Assembly (NCBI RefSeq): GCF_017876155.1
Contig: NZ_JAGINP010000011.1
Span: forward strand, 124,001 to 188,000
Source of the DNA: Azospirillum rugosum
GTDB lineage: Bacteria; Pseudomonadota; Alphaproteobacteria; Azospirillales; Azospirillaceae
DNA length: 64,000 bases
Direction: 5' to 3'
Part shown: piece by piece, positions 7,545 to 15,411 of the stretch
Layout of the letters: each line of letters opens with the position of its first letter
How positions within the stretch are numbered: the first letter of the stretch is position 1
Program-made: the position numbers and the translations under genes
The notes under the pieces: generated by a model
The model's database searches: none
Seen by the model: only the letters and a program-made list of their open reading frames with translations
Told to the model about the DNA's origin: nothing

Positions 7545-8513
7545 GTGACCAAAAACTCCCTGGGCCTCACCGCCGCGGACGCCGCCGCCGAGCTGCGCAC
7601 GATCCGCGACCTCATCCGCTACGGCGTCAGCCGCTTCAACGAGGCGGACATCGACTACGGCCACGGCACCAGCAACGCCTTCGACGAGGCGGTCTTCATG
7701 GTGCTGGAAGGGCTGAACCTGCCGATCGACCAGCTGGAGCCCTATCTGGACGCCCGACTGACCACGGCGGAGCGGCAGAAGGTCGCCGGGCTGCTGCACG
7801 CCCGCGTGGAGACGCGCAAGCCGGCCTCCTACCTGCTGAACAAGGCCTACATCCAGGGCATTCCCTTCTATGTGGACGAGCGGGTGATCGTGCCGCGCTC
7901 CTACATCGGGGAGATCCTGTTCTCCGGCCTGATCGGCGGCGACGATGGCGGCGATGACGACGTCGACGACTTCACGCTGGTGGAGGACCCGACGGCGGTG
8001 GAGCGGGTGCTGGACCTGTGCACCGGGTCCGGCTGTCTCGCCATCCTCGCCGCGCGCATCTTCCCGGAGGCGCAGGTGGACGCGGTGGACCTGTCCGCCG
8101 ACGCGCTGGAGGTGGCCAAGCGCAACGTCGCCGACAGCGGCTACGAGGACCGCATCACCCTGCACCAGGGCGACCTGTTCGCGCCGCTGAAGAACCGCAA
8201 GTACGACGTCATCATCACCAACCCGCCCTATGTGGACGCGGACGCGATGGCCAACCTGCCGCCGGAGTTCCGGCACGAGCCGGCGATGGCGCTCGCGTCG
8301 GGCGAGGACGGGCTGGACATCGTCCGCCGCATCCTGAAGGAGGCGCCCAAGCACCTGACGCCGGAAGGCGGCCTGCTGTGCGAGTTCGGCACCGGCCGCG
8401 AGATCCTGGAGGCCGAATATCCCAACCTGGACTTCTTCTGGGTGGAAACGGCCAACAGCTTCGGCGAGGTCTTCTGGCTGACCCGCGACCAGCTGAAGGC
8501 CGGCGGGAAGTAA
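7545..8513 (+). CDS. prmB: Ribosomal protein L3 N5-glutamine methyltransferase
   Basis: A 322-aa class I SAM-dependent methyltransferase of the HemK/PrmB group that methylates a glutamine of ribosomal protein L3. Motif I is DLCTGSGCLAI, followed by the acidic AVDLS, and the catalytic NPPY motif (TNPPYVDAD) that binds the amide side chain. The N-terminal helical domain RDLIRYGVSRFNEADIDYGHG...FDEAVFMVLEGL is the PrmB type rather than PrmC. A GTG start at 7545 directly follows the arsC stop. An acidic insert (GGDDGGDDDVDD, about residues 132-143) before motif I is unusual. It converges with the next gene. Confidence 0.93.
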   Translation: MTKNSLGLTAADAAAELRTIRDLIRYGVSRFNEADIDYGHGTSNAFDEAVFMVLEGLNLPIDQLEPYLDARLTTAERQKVAGLLHARVETRKPASYLLNKAYIQGIPFYVDERVIVPRSYIGEILFSGLIGGDDGGDDDVDDFTLVEDPTAVERVLDLCTGSGCLAILAARIFPEAQVDAVDLSADALEVAKRNVADSGYEDRITLHQGDLFAPLKNRKYDVIITNPPYVDADAMANLPPEFRHEPAMALASGEDGLDIVRRILKEAPKHLTPEGGLLCEFGTGREILEAEYPNLDFFWVETANSFGEVFWLTRDQLKAGGK

Positions 8514-8522
8514 CCGGGAAGG

Positions 8523-8563
8523 CCGGCGGCACACCGGCGGGACATCCCCCGCAGTGCCGCCGG
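8523..8563. terminator. GC-rich hairpin between convergent genes
   Basis: CCGGCGGCA (8523-8531) pairs with TGCCGCCGG (8555-8563) around an inner CGGCGGG/CCCGC pair. It lies between the prmB stop and the stop of the leftward gene at 8586, as expected for a shared terminator, but no U tract follows on either strand. Confidence 0.45.
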
Positions 8564-8585
8564 CGCGCCCCAAGCGCCCCTTGGG

Positions 8586-10187
8586 CTAGAACGCCGGCCG
8601 GACGAAGGCCCGGCAGCAGGTCTTGGTCCCGTCGCGGCACGGCCAGAGCTGGGGGATGTGCTCCCAGATGGGGCCGAGCCGGTCCTGCATTTCGCTGATG
8701 GTGCCGGTGGCCCCCAGGCGGCCGGCGATGCAGGCCGTGTGGGCCAGCGTGGTGGCCAGCTGCGCCGCCTCGCCCGGGTTGGCCTTGAACAGGGACGGGC
8801 GGAAGGCGACGGCGGCGCGGGACACGATGCCGAACACCTGTTCCTTGCTGCTGGCCGCGGCGAGGTTCTGCCCGCCCGTTTCGGCCATCCGCCACGACAC
8901 GTTCAGCAGGGACGCCAAAAGCTTTTCGATCTCGGCGGTGGCGCCGGTCTCCAGCGGCGTCCGGTCGGCGAAGGTCACGTCGAGGATGGCGAAGCTGCGC
9001 GGCAGCAGGACGCCGGCGACCGCCATGCCGACGGCCAGGCGCGCCTTTTCGATGCGCTTCACGAAGACGTTGTCCTTGCGCATCCTCACCACCCGGTTCA
9101 GATGCTGAATCTGCCGCTCGACCCCCTGGATGGTGGACAGGATGGTTGCGGTCAGGGCCACGAAGTCCGCGTCGTCCGTCGCCATCTTGCGCCAGCGGGC
9201 GACGTCTGCGACGAAATCGCGCGTCCCCTTCTCGATGCTCGACACGAGGAAGTCCATCACCGCGCCGAAGGGCGGCCGTCCCAGCTTCTCTGTCATTTCG
9301 TGCCGGATGACGGGCGGAGCGATCGTCAGGATGATCGCGCGGTCCTTCAGGTCCACGGACAGCTGGATCAGGAGGAAATGGGCGTAGTCCTTCGTGTCCT
9401 CCGACAAGGTGGTGAGGACGCGGTGCAGCGCGTCGATCTGCTGCTCGTCGATCTCCCAGGTCGGCTTTTCCCGGGCGGACTGAAAGAAGATCAGGTCGGT
9501 TTCGTCATCGCTCCGGTAGAAGACCGCCCGCTGCGCGTGGAAATACCAGCGCGCCATCGCAAAGCAGCCGGCCAGCGCGTCCAGGCCGGCGGCGACCTGG
9601 TCCAGGGATTGGCCGCTGGCCTTGGCCAGGGCCGGCTCCCAGTCCGGCCGCTTCGGCGAGCGGAGCAGACGGCTGACCGCTTCGGCGGCGTCGATGGTGA
9701 TGAGGATGCGGCTTTCCGGCGTGGTGGCCTGCGCGTAGTCCTCCTTGAAGCGGTTCCACTGCGGCAGCTGCGCTTCGACGAGTCCTTCGGCGGCACGGAT
9801 CAGCGGCCGCGCGATGTGCCAATGCGCGCCGGGGAAATGTTGGATTTTGTCGACGAAGAAATGCTCCGCATGGCGGCACAGCCGCCGCCACAGGGTGGGC
9901 GTCCGGGGAGCCTGTTCGCGGCGCAGCGCCGGCCGCAGCGTGGCGAGGAGCTGCTGCCGGTCCAGCCCTTCGCACAGGGCGTCCAGTTCCCCCCGCTCGA
10001 CACTCCGCGCCAGCGTTACGACCGATCGGCCGTCCATTTCGCCGAAGAGCTTGTCGAGCTTGTCGAGATGGTCGCGGGTGAAGGCGAAGGTCCGCTCCCG
10101 CGCGGACGATGGTCCGTCCGACGCCAACGCACTGCTCTTGCCGCGACCGTGCGGAAGCCGAAGGATTTTCAGGAGCGTTTTCTTCAT
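8586..10187 (-). CDS. Hypothetical protein, 533 aa
   Basis: No family was recognised. The protein looks soluble and mostly helical: there is no signal peptide, and the only hydrophobic stretch (AVGMAVAGVLLPRSFAILDV, about two thirds along) is too weak for a confident membrane span. The first 25 residues are basic. Tryptophan- and histidine-rich segments such as AEHFFVDKIQHFPGAHWH stand out near residue 120. The C terminus has CRDGTKTCCRAF. The ATG at 10187 was taken; a TTG 18 nt upstream is possible and no RBS decides. The gene follows a 550-bp low-G+C non-coding stretch, which hints at acquired DNA, although its own codon use is GC-rich like the neighbours. Confidence 0.7.
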   Translation of the reverse strand: MKKTLLKILRLPHGRGKSSALASDGPSSARERTFAFTRDHLDKLDKLFGEMDGRSVVTLARSVERGELDALCEGLDRQQLLATLRPALRREQAPRTPTLWRRLCRHAEHFFVDKIQHFPGAHWHIARPLIRAAEGLVEAQLPQWNRFKEDYAQATTPESRILITIDAAEAVSRLLRSPKRPDWEPALAKASGQSLDQVAAGLDALAGCFAMARWYFHAQRAVFYRSDDETDLIFFQSAREKPTWEIDEQQIDALHRVLTTLSEDTKDYAHFLLIQLSVDLKDRAIILTIAPPVIRHEMTEKLGRPPFGAVMDFLVSSIEKGTRDFVADVARWRKMATDDADFVALTATILSTIQGVERQIQHLNRVVRMRKDNVFVKRIEKARLAVGMAVAGVLLPRSFAILDVTFADRTPLETGATAEIEKLLASLLNVSWRMAETGGQNLAAASSKEQVFGIVSRAAVAFRPSLFKANPGEAAQLATTLAHTACIAGRLGATGTISEMQDRLGPIWEHIPQLWPCRDGTKTCCRAFVRPAF

Positions 10188-10526
10188 CAATAAAAACCAT
10201 GACAAAAGGCGATTTCGATTGTCCCCGTCCGCCTATATTCTTTATTCCCGATTGCTGAGGTTATTTCTTTGTTGCTGCTGAACACCACAACTCCGAGAAG
10301 AATCAAAAACACGTCCAGGAAACCTTAAGATTAAATATCTTTAATGCCCTTTTCCGATCGCGAAACCGCGCCCCTTGTGAAAGTAAATTTTCGATTAACC
10401 ATTTTGATGAACCAAAAAACCTTCGCGATGACCAGCTGTTGCTCCACGGTAATTTCCGAAAGCCGGGACGTCAACAATCCACAAAGACTGTTCATTCGCA
10501 ATACGCTTGATCGATTGCAGAAAATT

Positions 10527-10540
10527 GTTCGATTACGAAC
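10527..10540. promoter_or_regulatory. Dyad GTTCG-N4-CGAAC, copy 1
   Basis: GTTCGATTACGAAC is a perfect 5-bp inverted repeat with a 4-bp centre. The same architecture, GTTCG-TGTA-CGAAC, occurs at 23950-23963 in another long intergenic gap. It looks like a dimeric regulator site. It differs from the alphaproteobacterial LexA box GTTC-N7-GTTC seen before recA. Confidence 0.45.
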
Positions 10541-10706
10541 ATGATAATCTTTGACCATCCGGATCGCAAAAGTCGCGAACCAGAGAAAGTTCAAGGAGAT
10601 TTGCCGAAAATTGAACGATCCGGGCGAACCGGCCCCGTGGCGTTCGACAACGCGCGGTCCTGGACCGTGCGGCTATTGGCCTCAGTCGACCGTCTCGTCC
10701 GGCCAA

Positions 10707-10729
10707 GCCTGACGAATGACGCGTCAGGC
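10707..10729 (-). terminator. Hairpin downstream of GNAT gene
   Basis: GCCTGACG (10707-10714) pairs with CGTCAGGC (10722-10729) over a 7-nt loop, starting 15 bp after the stop of the leftward GNAT gene. No clear U run follows, so it is a weak terminator candidate. Confidence 0.4.
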
Positions 10730-10743
10730 CTGGCCGGGACCGC

Positions 10744-11334
10744 TCACACGCGCCGCCGAAGCAGCACGCTTCCACCCCGGTGCGGCAAGCGCTCGTGCCA
10801 GGGAACGTCGGCGCGGGCGACCTCTTCGAAGCCTTCCCCGGCGTAGAGCCGCTGCGCGTCCGCGTTGTCCGCCCAGACATGCAGGGTCACGCGATCGAAC
10901 CCGCCGGTCCGCGCCCGTTGGTAGACCCAGGCGAGCAAGCTTCGGGCGATCCCGCGGCGGCGCCAGTCCGGATCGACCGCCAGCGCCGACAGGAAATAGC
11001 TGCCCCAGTCCTGGGTCCGGCTGAAATCGGCCATATGGGCGAGCCGGTCCGGCGGCAGGCCGGTGTAGTCCTGCGCCCTCATCCAGTCCACCGGGTAGGC
11101 ATGGGCAACCCCGACGATCCGCCCACCCTCCTCCGCCACGCCGGAATGGCGGTGCGAGAAGGAACCGGACGTTCCGGCCAGCCCCGGCACCAGCATCTCC
11201 GCGGCCGTCAGGCCGGGCACGAGGCCGCCCAGCAGGAATTCGTAGACACCGCCGCCGGCCATGTCGATCAGCCGCGCCATCTCCGGCGCGTCATCGGCCA
11301 TGGCCGGGCGGATGATCCGATCCGAGTGATCCAT
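10744..11334 (-). CDS. GNAT family N-acetyltransferase
   Basis: A 196-aa acetyl-CoA-dependent acetyltransferase. The acetyl-CoA loop is LSALAVDPDWRRRGIARSLL (R-x-x-G-I-A), followed by VTLHVWADNADAQRLYAGEGF, the classical motif B with the N-x-x-A-x-x-L-Y-x-x-x-G-F pattern. The N terminus IIRPAMADDAPEMARLIDMAGGG is the usual first strand and helix. The substrate is unknown; the pattern is common in rimI-like and small-molecule acetylases. The ATG at 11334 was chosen; the frame continues upstream without an M that fits the family length. It is divergent from the leader ORF and ACT gene to its right. Confidence 0.85.
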   Translation of the reverse strand: MDHSDRIIRPAMADDAPEMARLIDMAGGGVYEFLLGGLVPGLTAAEMLVPGLAGTSGSFSHRHSGVAEEGGRIVGVAHAYPVDWMRAQDYTGLPPDRLAHMADFSRTQDWGSYFLSALAVDPDWRRRGIARSLLAWVYQRARTGGFDRVTLHVWADNADAQRLYAGEGFEEVARADVPWHERLPHRGGSVLLRRRV

Positions 11335-11400
11335 CGCGTCTGTTCCGTCCCCGTCCCGTTGGTCATCGCCGCGTTGCGAACGTCGGGCGTGGCGGAGGCG

Positions 11401-11429
11401 TTGACCGACCGCCCGTTGCGCCCTATGCT
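11401..11429 (+). promoter_or_regulatory. Strong sigma70-type promoter for leader ORF and ACT gene
   Basis: TTGACC (11401-11406) and TATGCT (11424-11429) are separated by exactly 17 bp, the best-looking housekeeping promoter in the window. The predicted start of transcription, 7-8 bp after the -10 hexamer, falls at 11436-11437, which is the A of the ATG of the 18-codon leader ORF. The transcript would then be leaderless. Confidence 0.65.
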
Positions 11430-11436
11430 CCCCGGC

Positions 11437-11493
11437 ATGTCTCGACGTCACCTTACCCTGGGTCTGCGAATTAGCAGCCCGGTTCTCGCCTGA
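11437..11493 (+). CDS. 18-aa putative leader peptide (leaderless mRNA)
   Basis: An 18-codon ORF encoding MSRRHLTLGLRISSPVLA, starting at the predicted transcription start of the TTGACC/TATGCT promoter, so it would be translated without a Shine-Dalgarno site. No SD-like sequence precedes it. Six of the 18 residues are Leu, Ile or Val. Its last codons and TGA stop lie inside a strong 10-bp hairpin (11478-11501), and the ACT-domain gene starts 58 nt after the stop. The arrangement fits a transcription or translation attenuator in which ribosome position on the leader decides hairpin formation. This is inference from layout; peptide expression is unproven. Confidence 0.5.
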   Translation: MSRRHLTLGLRISSPVLA

Positions 11494-11501
11494 GAGCCGG
11501 G
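11478..11501 (+). promoter_or_regulatory. Attenuator-like hairpin at leader ORF stop
   Basis: CCCGGTTCTC (11478-11487) pairs with GAGAGCCGGG (11492-11501) over a GCCT loop, one G-U pair in ten. The TGA stop codon of the leader ORF straddles the loop and the 3' arm. A short CCTTTTCC run follows at about 11518. A ribosome finishing the leader would melt this stem, so hairpin formation should depend on leader translation. Confidence 0.5.
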
Positions 11502-11551
11502 GTTTCTGCTCGTCCGCCTTTTCCGACCCAATCCACAGGTAAGCGTGAACC

Positions 11552-11875
11552 ATGTCGACTGTCGTGCTCGCGGCTCCCGCCGCTGAATCCCGTCCGACCG
11601 ATCCCAACCGCTGCGTCGCTTTCACCGTGGAGGCCGATGCCGATCCCGGCACCCTGCCGCGCGTGCTGGAACTGTTCGCCAAGCGCGGCCTCGTCCCGCT
11701 CTCGCTGACGAGCCAATTGCTCGGCGACCGCCTGACCGTGGGGGTCGAGGTCGTGGGCATGGTCCAGGCCGAATCGAACCACGTCGGCAACTGCCTGCGC
11801 CAGATCCCGATGGTGTCGCAGGTGTCGGTCACGGACCGCACCCTTCCCAATGATCTGCCGGCCGCCGCGGACTGA
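11552..11875 (+). CDS. Small ACT-domain protein
   Basis: A 107-aa protein made of a single ACT domain: the core CVAFTVEADADPGTLPRVLELFAKRGLVPLSL then a second half with VEVVGMVQAESNHVGNCLRQIPMVSQVSV. The pattern P-x-T-L-x-R-V-L-x-x-x-x-x-R-G resembles the short regulatory subunits of acetolactate synthase (IlvM type), so an amino-acid-sensing regulatory role is likely, but no ilv gene is near and the partner is unknown. The ATG at 11552 has only a weak RBS (CAGGTAAG). Upstream lie a strong promoter, an 18-codon leader ORF and a hairpin, which suggests control by attenuation. It is convergent with pssA, 24 bp away. Confidence 0.8.
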   Translation: MSTVVLAAPAAESRPTDPNRCVAFTVEADADPGTLPRVLELFAKRGLVPLSLTSQLLGDRLTVGVEVVGMVQAESNHVGNCLRQIPMVSQVSVTDRTLPNDLPAAAD

Positions 11876-11899
11876 GCGGCGACCGGCAGCCGGACCCAG

Positions 11900-12832
11900 T
11901 CAATCAGTCGTCGTCTTCGCCTCGGGCGAGGACGCGGCCGGGCCGGGGCGGATCGCGTCGGACTCCGCTCCCTCGGCGCCAGTCTCTGACGCGGGCGGTT
12001 CCTCGACCGTCTGCATCATCTGCGCGGCGCGCTGCAGCTTGCGGAACTGGGCGATCGAAAAGGGCAGGCTCGCCAGATAGACCAGCCCGACGAAGGCCAG
12101 CGTCCACCAGGGCTGGCTGACCAGCGAGGCGGCGAGCAGCCCGACCCCGACCAGCGCCGGCACCACATAGTGCGTCGGCACCCGCATGCCCTTGCCGGAG
12201 AAGGTGGGCAGCGTGCTGACCATCAGGCCGCCGACCAGAAGGGTCCAGGGCACGACGATGGCCGGGTGGCCGGCGACCGCCGGACCGGCCTCGAACCCGA
12301 TGACCATGGGCAGCACGGCCAGCCCGGCGCCCGCCGGGGCGGGAATGCCGGTGAAGTAGTTGAAGGCCCAGGGCGGCAGGTCCACGTCGCCCAGCCGCGA
12401 GTTGAAGCGCGCCAGCCGCAGCGCCGCGCACACGGCGTAGGCCATGGCCGCGATCCAGCCCAGGCTGCCCGCCCCGTTCAGCGCCCACAGATACATCATG
12501 AAGGCCGGGGCGACGCCGAAGCTGATGACGTCGGACAGGCTGTCCAGCTCCGCCCCGAACTTGCTCTGCCCGTTCAGCAGGCGGGCGATGCGGCCGTCCA
12601 GCGCGTCGAAGACCGCGGCGATGACGATGCACATCACCGCCTGCTCCCACCGCTCGTGCATGGCGAAGCGGATGGCGGTCAGGCCGGAGCACAGCGCCAG
12701 CACCGTCAGGACGTTCGGCAGCAGGTGGTTGATCGACAACCCCTTCAGCCGCGGGTGGGGCCGCCGGGCGCGGCGCTTGCGGAAAACGCCCGGCTTGAAG
12801 ACCGGCTGCTTGAAGACGGGCGGCCGTTTCAT
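11900..12832 (-). CDS. pssA: CDP-diacylglycerol-serine O-phosphatidyltransferase
   Basis: A 310-aa inner-membrane enzyme that makes phosphatidylserine from CDP-diacylglycerol and serine. The CDP-alcohol phosphotransferase signature D-G-x2-A-R-x8-G-x3-D-x3-D is complete ([19 protein letters not shown], then SLSD). Several hydrophobic segments follow, including [36 protein letters not shown] and [15 protein letters not shown] basic N-terminal tail and a 45-aa acidic, Pro/Ala-rich C-terminal tail flank the core. The ATG at 12832 overlaps the stop of psd (ATGA), so the two steps of phosphatidylethanolamine synthesis are made from one transcript. Confidence 0.95.
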   Translation of the reverse strand: MKRPPVFKQPVFKPGVFRKRRARRPHPRLKGLSINHLLPNVLTVLALCSGLTAIRFAMHERWEQAVMCIVIAAVFDALDGRIARLLNGQSKFGAELDSLSDVISFGVAPAFMMYLWALNGAGSLGWIAAMAYAVCAALRLARFNSRLGDVDLPPWAFNYFTGIPAPAGAGLAVLPMVIGFEAGPAVAGHPAIVVPWTLLVGGLMVSTLPTFSGKGMRVPTHYVVPALVGVGLLAASLVSQPWWTLAFVGLVYLASLPFSIAQFRKLQRAAQMMQTVEEPPASETGAEGAESDAIRPGPAASSPEAKTTTD

Positions 12833-13527
12833 CGGCGCACATCCCCCTGTCGTTGCGGTTCGTCGGAGGTCAGGTCGGCCAGGATCGTCTCGCCGCCGAT
12901 GGCCGTCTGCCCGACGCAGACCAGCGGCATCACGCCGTCCGGCAGGTAGACGTCGGTGCGGCTGCCGAAGCGGATCAGGCCGAACCGCTCGCCCGCCTTC
13001 ACCTCCTGCCCCGCCTTCACCCAATAGAGGATGCGGCGGGCGACCAGGCCGGCGATCTGCACGTAGGCGATCTCCCGCCCGTCCGGCAGGCGGTGGCGGA
13101 AGGCGGCGCGCTCGTTCTCCTCGCTGGCCTTGTCCAGGGCGGCGTTGACGAAGGTACCCTTGTGGTACTCCGCCGCCACCACCGTGCCGTCGGCCGGCAC
13201 GCGGTTGACGTGGACGTTGAAGACGTTGAGGAAGATGCTGATGCGGGTGCGCGGCTGGTCGCCCATGCCGAGTTCCGGCGGCGGGACGGCCGGCACGATC
13301 ATCGTGACGCGGCCGTCGGCCGGGCTGACGAGCAGGCCGGGGCGCGTCGGCGTCACGCGGTCGGGGTCGCGGAAGAAATACGCGCACCACAGGGTCAGAA
13401 CGAGCCCCAGCCAGCCGAGCGGCTCTGCCACCGCAAGCCCGAGGATCAGGGAAACCACGGCGAAAGCGGCGATGAAGGGCCAGCCGGCGCGGTGGATGGG
13501 GACGACTACGGTATCGATGGCGGACAT
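12829..13527 (-). CDS. psd: Phosphatidylserine decarboxylase proenzyme
   Basis: A 232-aa short-form phosphatidylserine decarboxylase that converts phosphatidylserine to phosphatidylethanolamine at the inner membrane. The self-cleavage site that creates the pyruvoyl group is the Gly-Ser of RFGSRTD (residues 187-192). The family block VSPADGRV and the histidine-containing [12 protein letters not shown] are intact. One or two N-terminal membrane segments ([24 protein letters not shown] region). The ATG at 13527 (MSAIDTV) was chosen over an upstream basic extension. It is the first gene of a psd-pssA operon and is divergent from the next gene. Confidence 0.95.
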   Translation of the reverse strand: MSAIDTVVVPIHRAGWPFIAAFAVVSLILGLAVAEPLGWLGLVLTLWCAYFFRDPDRVTPTRPGLLVSPADGRVTMIVPAVPPPELGMGDQPRTRISIFLNVFNVHVNRVPADGTVVAAEYHKGTFVNAALDKASEENERAAFRHRLPDGREIAYVQIAGLVARRILYWVKAGQEVKAGERFGLIRFGSRTDVYLPDGVMPLVCVGQTAIGGETILADLTSDEPQRQGDVRR

Positions 13528-13652
13528 CGCCGGAACTTTACCCTCGGATCGTTTGGAGCGGCGCATTCTAGACGCCATCCCCCGCCCTTTACAGAATTTT
13601 AGCAGGCGAGGCGGAGACTCAGAACGTCAACCACAGGAATGAGCGAGCCCCC

Positions 13653-14117
13653 GTGTCCGTTCCCGCCGCCCGCCTTCAGGCCATGCCGTCGCTCGCGGAG
13701 GTCGCTGAGACCGCCCTGCCCTTCAGCCCCGGCTCGATCAGCATGACGCCGGAAGGCGTGCTGGGGATCGCCAAGCCGCCGCGCCCGGCCCGCCTGCATT
13801 TCGTGGCGGAGGGGCTGCCCTTCAGCATCGCCGTCAGCTTCGACGGGGAGAAGTCCTGCTCGCAGGTCTGGGCGGAGGTGGGGCACATCCCCTACACCGC
13901 GCAGTCCCCCGAACGCCGGCGCCAGCTGCTGGCCGTCCTGCGCGCCATCGAAAACCTGAAGCATGTGGCGTTCGTGGTCCAGGAAGGGCAGAAGATCCTG
14001 CTGTTCTCGGAAAAGACCTTCGACGGTCAGGCGTCGCCGGAGGATCTGATCCACCAGACCGTGCTCGCCGTGCAGGAAGCCCGCCCGTTCCTGAGGTTGC
14101 TGGCGCCTTATCTCTGA
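13653..14117 (+). CDS. Hypothetical protein, 154 aa
   Basis: A small soluble protein of mixed alpha/beta character, not confidently recognised. The order helix (RLQAMPSLAEVAE), strands (ARLHFVAEGLPFSIAVSFDG) and long helices (RRQLLAVLRAIENLKHVAFVVQ) recalls the YbjN/secretion-chaperone fold, but this is only a visual impression. There is no signal peptide. The start is GTG at 13653; an ATG 30 nt downstream is possible. It is divergent from psd and ends right before repeat copy A2, which separates it from the convergent LysM gene. Confidence 0.65.
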   Translation: MSVPAARLQAMPSLAEVAETALPFSPGSISMTPEGVLGIAKPPRPARLHFVAEGLPFSIAVSFDGEKSCSQVWAEVGHIPYTAQSPERRRQLLAVLRAIENLKHVAFVVQEGQKILLFSEKTFDGQASPEDLIHQTVLAVQEARPFLRLLAPYL

Positions 14118-14121
14118 GCCC

Positions 14122-14208
14122 CGTAGGTTGGGTGCAGCGCCAGCGGAACCCAACAGCGTCGGCGTGGCGGGGTGTGTTGGGTTGCGCTGGCGCTCCACCC
14201 AACCTACG
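14122..14208. repeat. Palindromic repeat family A, copy 2
   Basis: The outer ends CGTAGGTTGGGTG and CACCCAACCTACG and inner CAACAGCGTC...TGTTGGGTTGC match copy 1. It fills the gap between a rightward hypothetical gene (stop at 14117) and the leftward LysM gene (stop at 14214), so it could act as a two-way terminator. Confidence 0.9.
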
Positions 14209-14213
14209 AGTCG

Positions 14214-15266
14214 TCAGTTCGACACGGGCAGCGCGAAGATCTGGCCAGGGTAGATCAGGTCGGGATCGCGGATCTGGTCGCGGTTGGCCTCGTAGATCAG
14301 CGTGAACTGGACGCCATGCCCGTAGGTGGCGCGGGCGATGCGCCACAGGCTGTTGCCGGGCTGGACCACCATCGACCGCCCCTCCGGCAGGTTGGCGGGA
14401 ACCTCCGACACCTGCACGGGAAGCTCGACTCGGGCGGTGACCTTGCCCGAGTCGGTCACCTGGTCGGCGCGCAGGGTGTAGACGCCGGGGTTCACCGGCC
14501 GGTCGGGGCTGAGGCGCCAATGCCCGTCCGGGTCGGTGGCGGCACGGCCGACCAGAAGGTTGTCGAGGTAGAGCTGCACGGCGCTGCCCGGCTGCGCCCG
14601 GCCGCCCATGGCGACGTGCCCCGCGGCGTCGTAGTCCATGCTCTCGACCGACACGCCGCCGGGCGGGGCCGGCGGAGCCCCCGACAGGCCGCGCGTCGCC
14701 GGAGCGTCCGACTTCGGCACCTGGAGGACGGTGCTCGGCCCCATGCCGTCTCGCGGCACGGCGACGGCCAGCGGCCCGATCGGCTGGTCGGACGAGGCGC
14801 CGCCCTGTGCCGGCGGCGGCTCCGGAACCATGACGACCACCACCTTGTCCGCCGGGGTCGGGTCGGCCCTGCCGGGCGCCTTCTCCGCCAGGCTCAGCTC
14901 GCGTGAGCCGGGCGACAGCGGCTGGTCCGGCAGCAGCACCCATTCCCCCCGCCCGTCCGCGGTGACCGACCCGAGCGGCTTGTCGCCGTCGCGCACGACC
15001 ACCGAGGAGCCCGGCGTCGCCCGGCCGGCGATGACCGTCGCGCCGTCCGGCGCCACGCGCACGATGTCGAAGCGCGGTCCGGCCGGTGCCGCCGCCTTCT
15101 GGTCCGCGGGCTTGACCTCCTTGGCGGGAGCCGGAACGGTGCCCAGGGCCACCGTCGTTCCGCTGTTCCCGGCGGTTGGTGACGCGGGAGGGGTCAACGA
15201 CACGTAGGCGGCGGCCCCGACGGCCAGCACCGTCGCGACACCGCCGATCAAGAGGGCCTGGTTCAC
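14214..15266 (-). CDS. LysM-domain cell-envelope protein
   Basis: A 350-aa protein with an uncleaved or cleaved N-terminal hydrophobic segment (ALLIGGVATVLAVGAAAYVSL), a long Pro/Ala-rich linker, two Ig-like or carboxypeptidase-regulatory-like repeats (ARATPGSSVVVRDGDKPLG and GGRAQPGSAVQLYLDNLLVG, each followed by a D-G-x-W segment), and a C-terminal LysM domain: MVVQPGNSLWRIARATYGHG...IYEANRDQIRDPDLIYPGQ. LysM binds peptidoglycan. Proteins of this build are common in alphaproteobacteria. It is probably anchored in the inner membrane with the rest in the periplasm. It ends 6 bp from repeat copy A2. The function is unknown beyond peptidoglycan binding. Confidence 0.85.
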   Translation of the reverse strand: MNQALLIGGVATVLAVGAAAYVSLTPPASPTAGNSGTTVALGTVPAPAKEVKPADQKAAAPAGPRFDIVRVAPDGATVIAGRATPGSSVVVRDGDKPLGSVTADGRGEWVLLPDQPLSPGSRELSLAEKAPGRADPTPADKVVVVMVPEPPPAQGGASSDQPIGPLAVAVPRDGMGPSTVLQVPKSDAPATRGLSGAPPAPPGGVSVESMDYDAAGHVAMGGRAQPGSAVQLYLDNLLVGRAATDPDGHWRLSPDRPVNPGVYTLRADQVTDSGKVTARVELPVQVSEVPANLPEGRSMVVQPGNSLWRIARATYGHGVQFTLIYEANRDQIRDPDLIYPGQIFALPVSN

Positions 15267-15411
15267 CGGATCACCGCTGCGTCATCGCCGGCCTGATCGC
15301 CGACGAATCATACGATAGCAGAACAATTCACACAAAAAGAACACCGCCGATGGATCCGGACCGTATCCGCAAGGTCGATTTGCACCGCCTTCGCGCCTTC
15401 TTGAGCACCGA

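Larger units (their letters stand above)
10188..10743. other. Low-G+C intergenic stretch
   Basis: About 550 bp, clearly AT-richer than all the surrounding sequence. No confident gene: a 75-codon minus-strand frame (10331-10558) and a 66-codon plus-strand frame (10344-10544) overlap each other, and neither shows a strong RBS or familiar protein features. The stretch holds the dyad GTTCG-ATTA-CGAAC (10527-10540), a TTAACCAT half site at 10396 and an 8-bp hairpin at 10707-10729. It may be a long regulatory region or the remnant of acquired DNA. Confidence 0.6.

Noticed and set aside
10383..10403. Possible CtrA-like site (TAAA-N7-TTAAC with TTAACCAT)
   Set aside because: The left half does not match TTAA, and the neighbouring genes are not known cell-cycle targets.
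10344..10544. 66-codon plus-strand frame in the low-G+C stretch, overlapping a 75-codon minus-strand frame
   Set aside because: No good RBS and no recognisable features; AT-rich spacer DNA with chance frames fits as well, so neither is called a gene.
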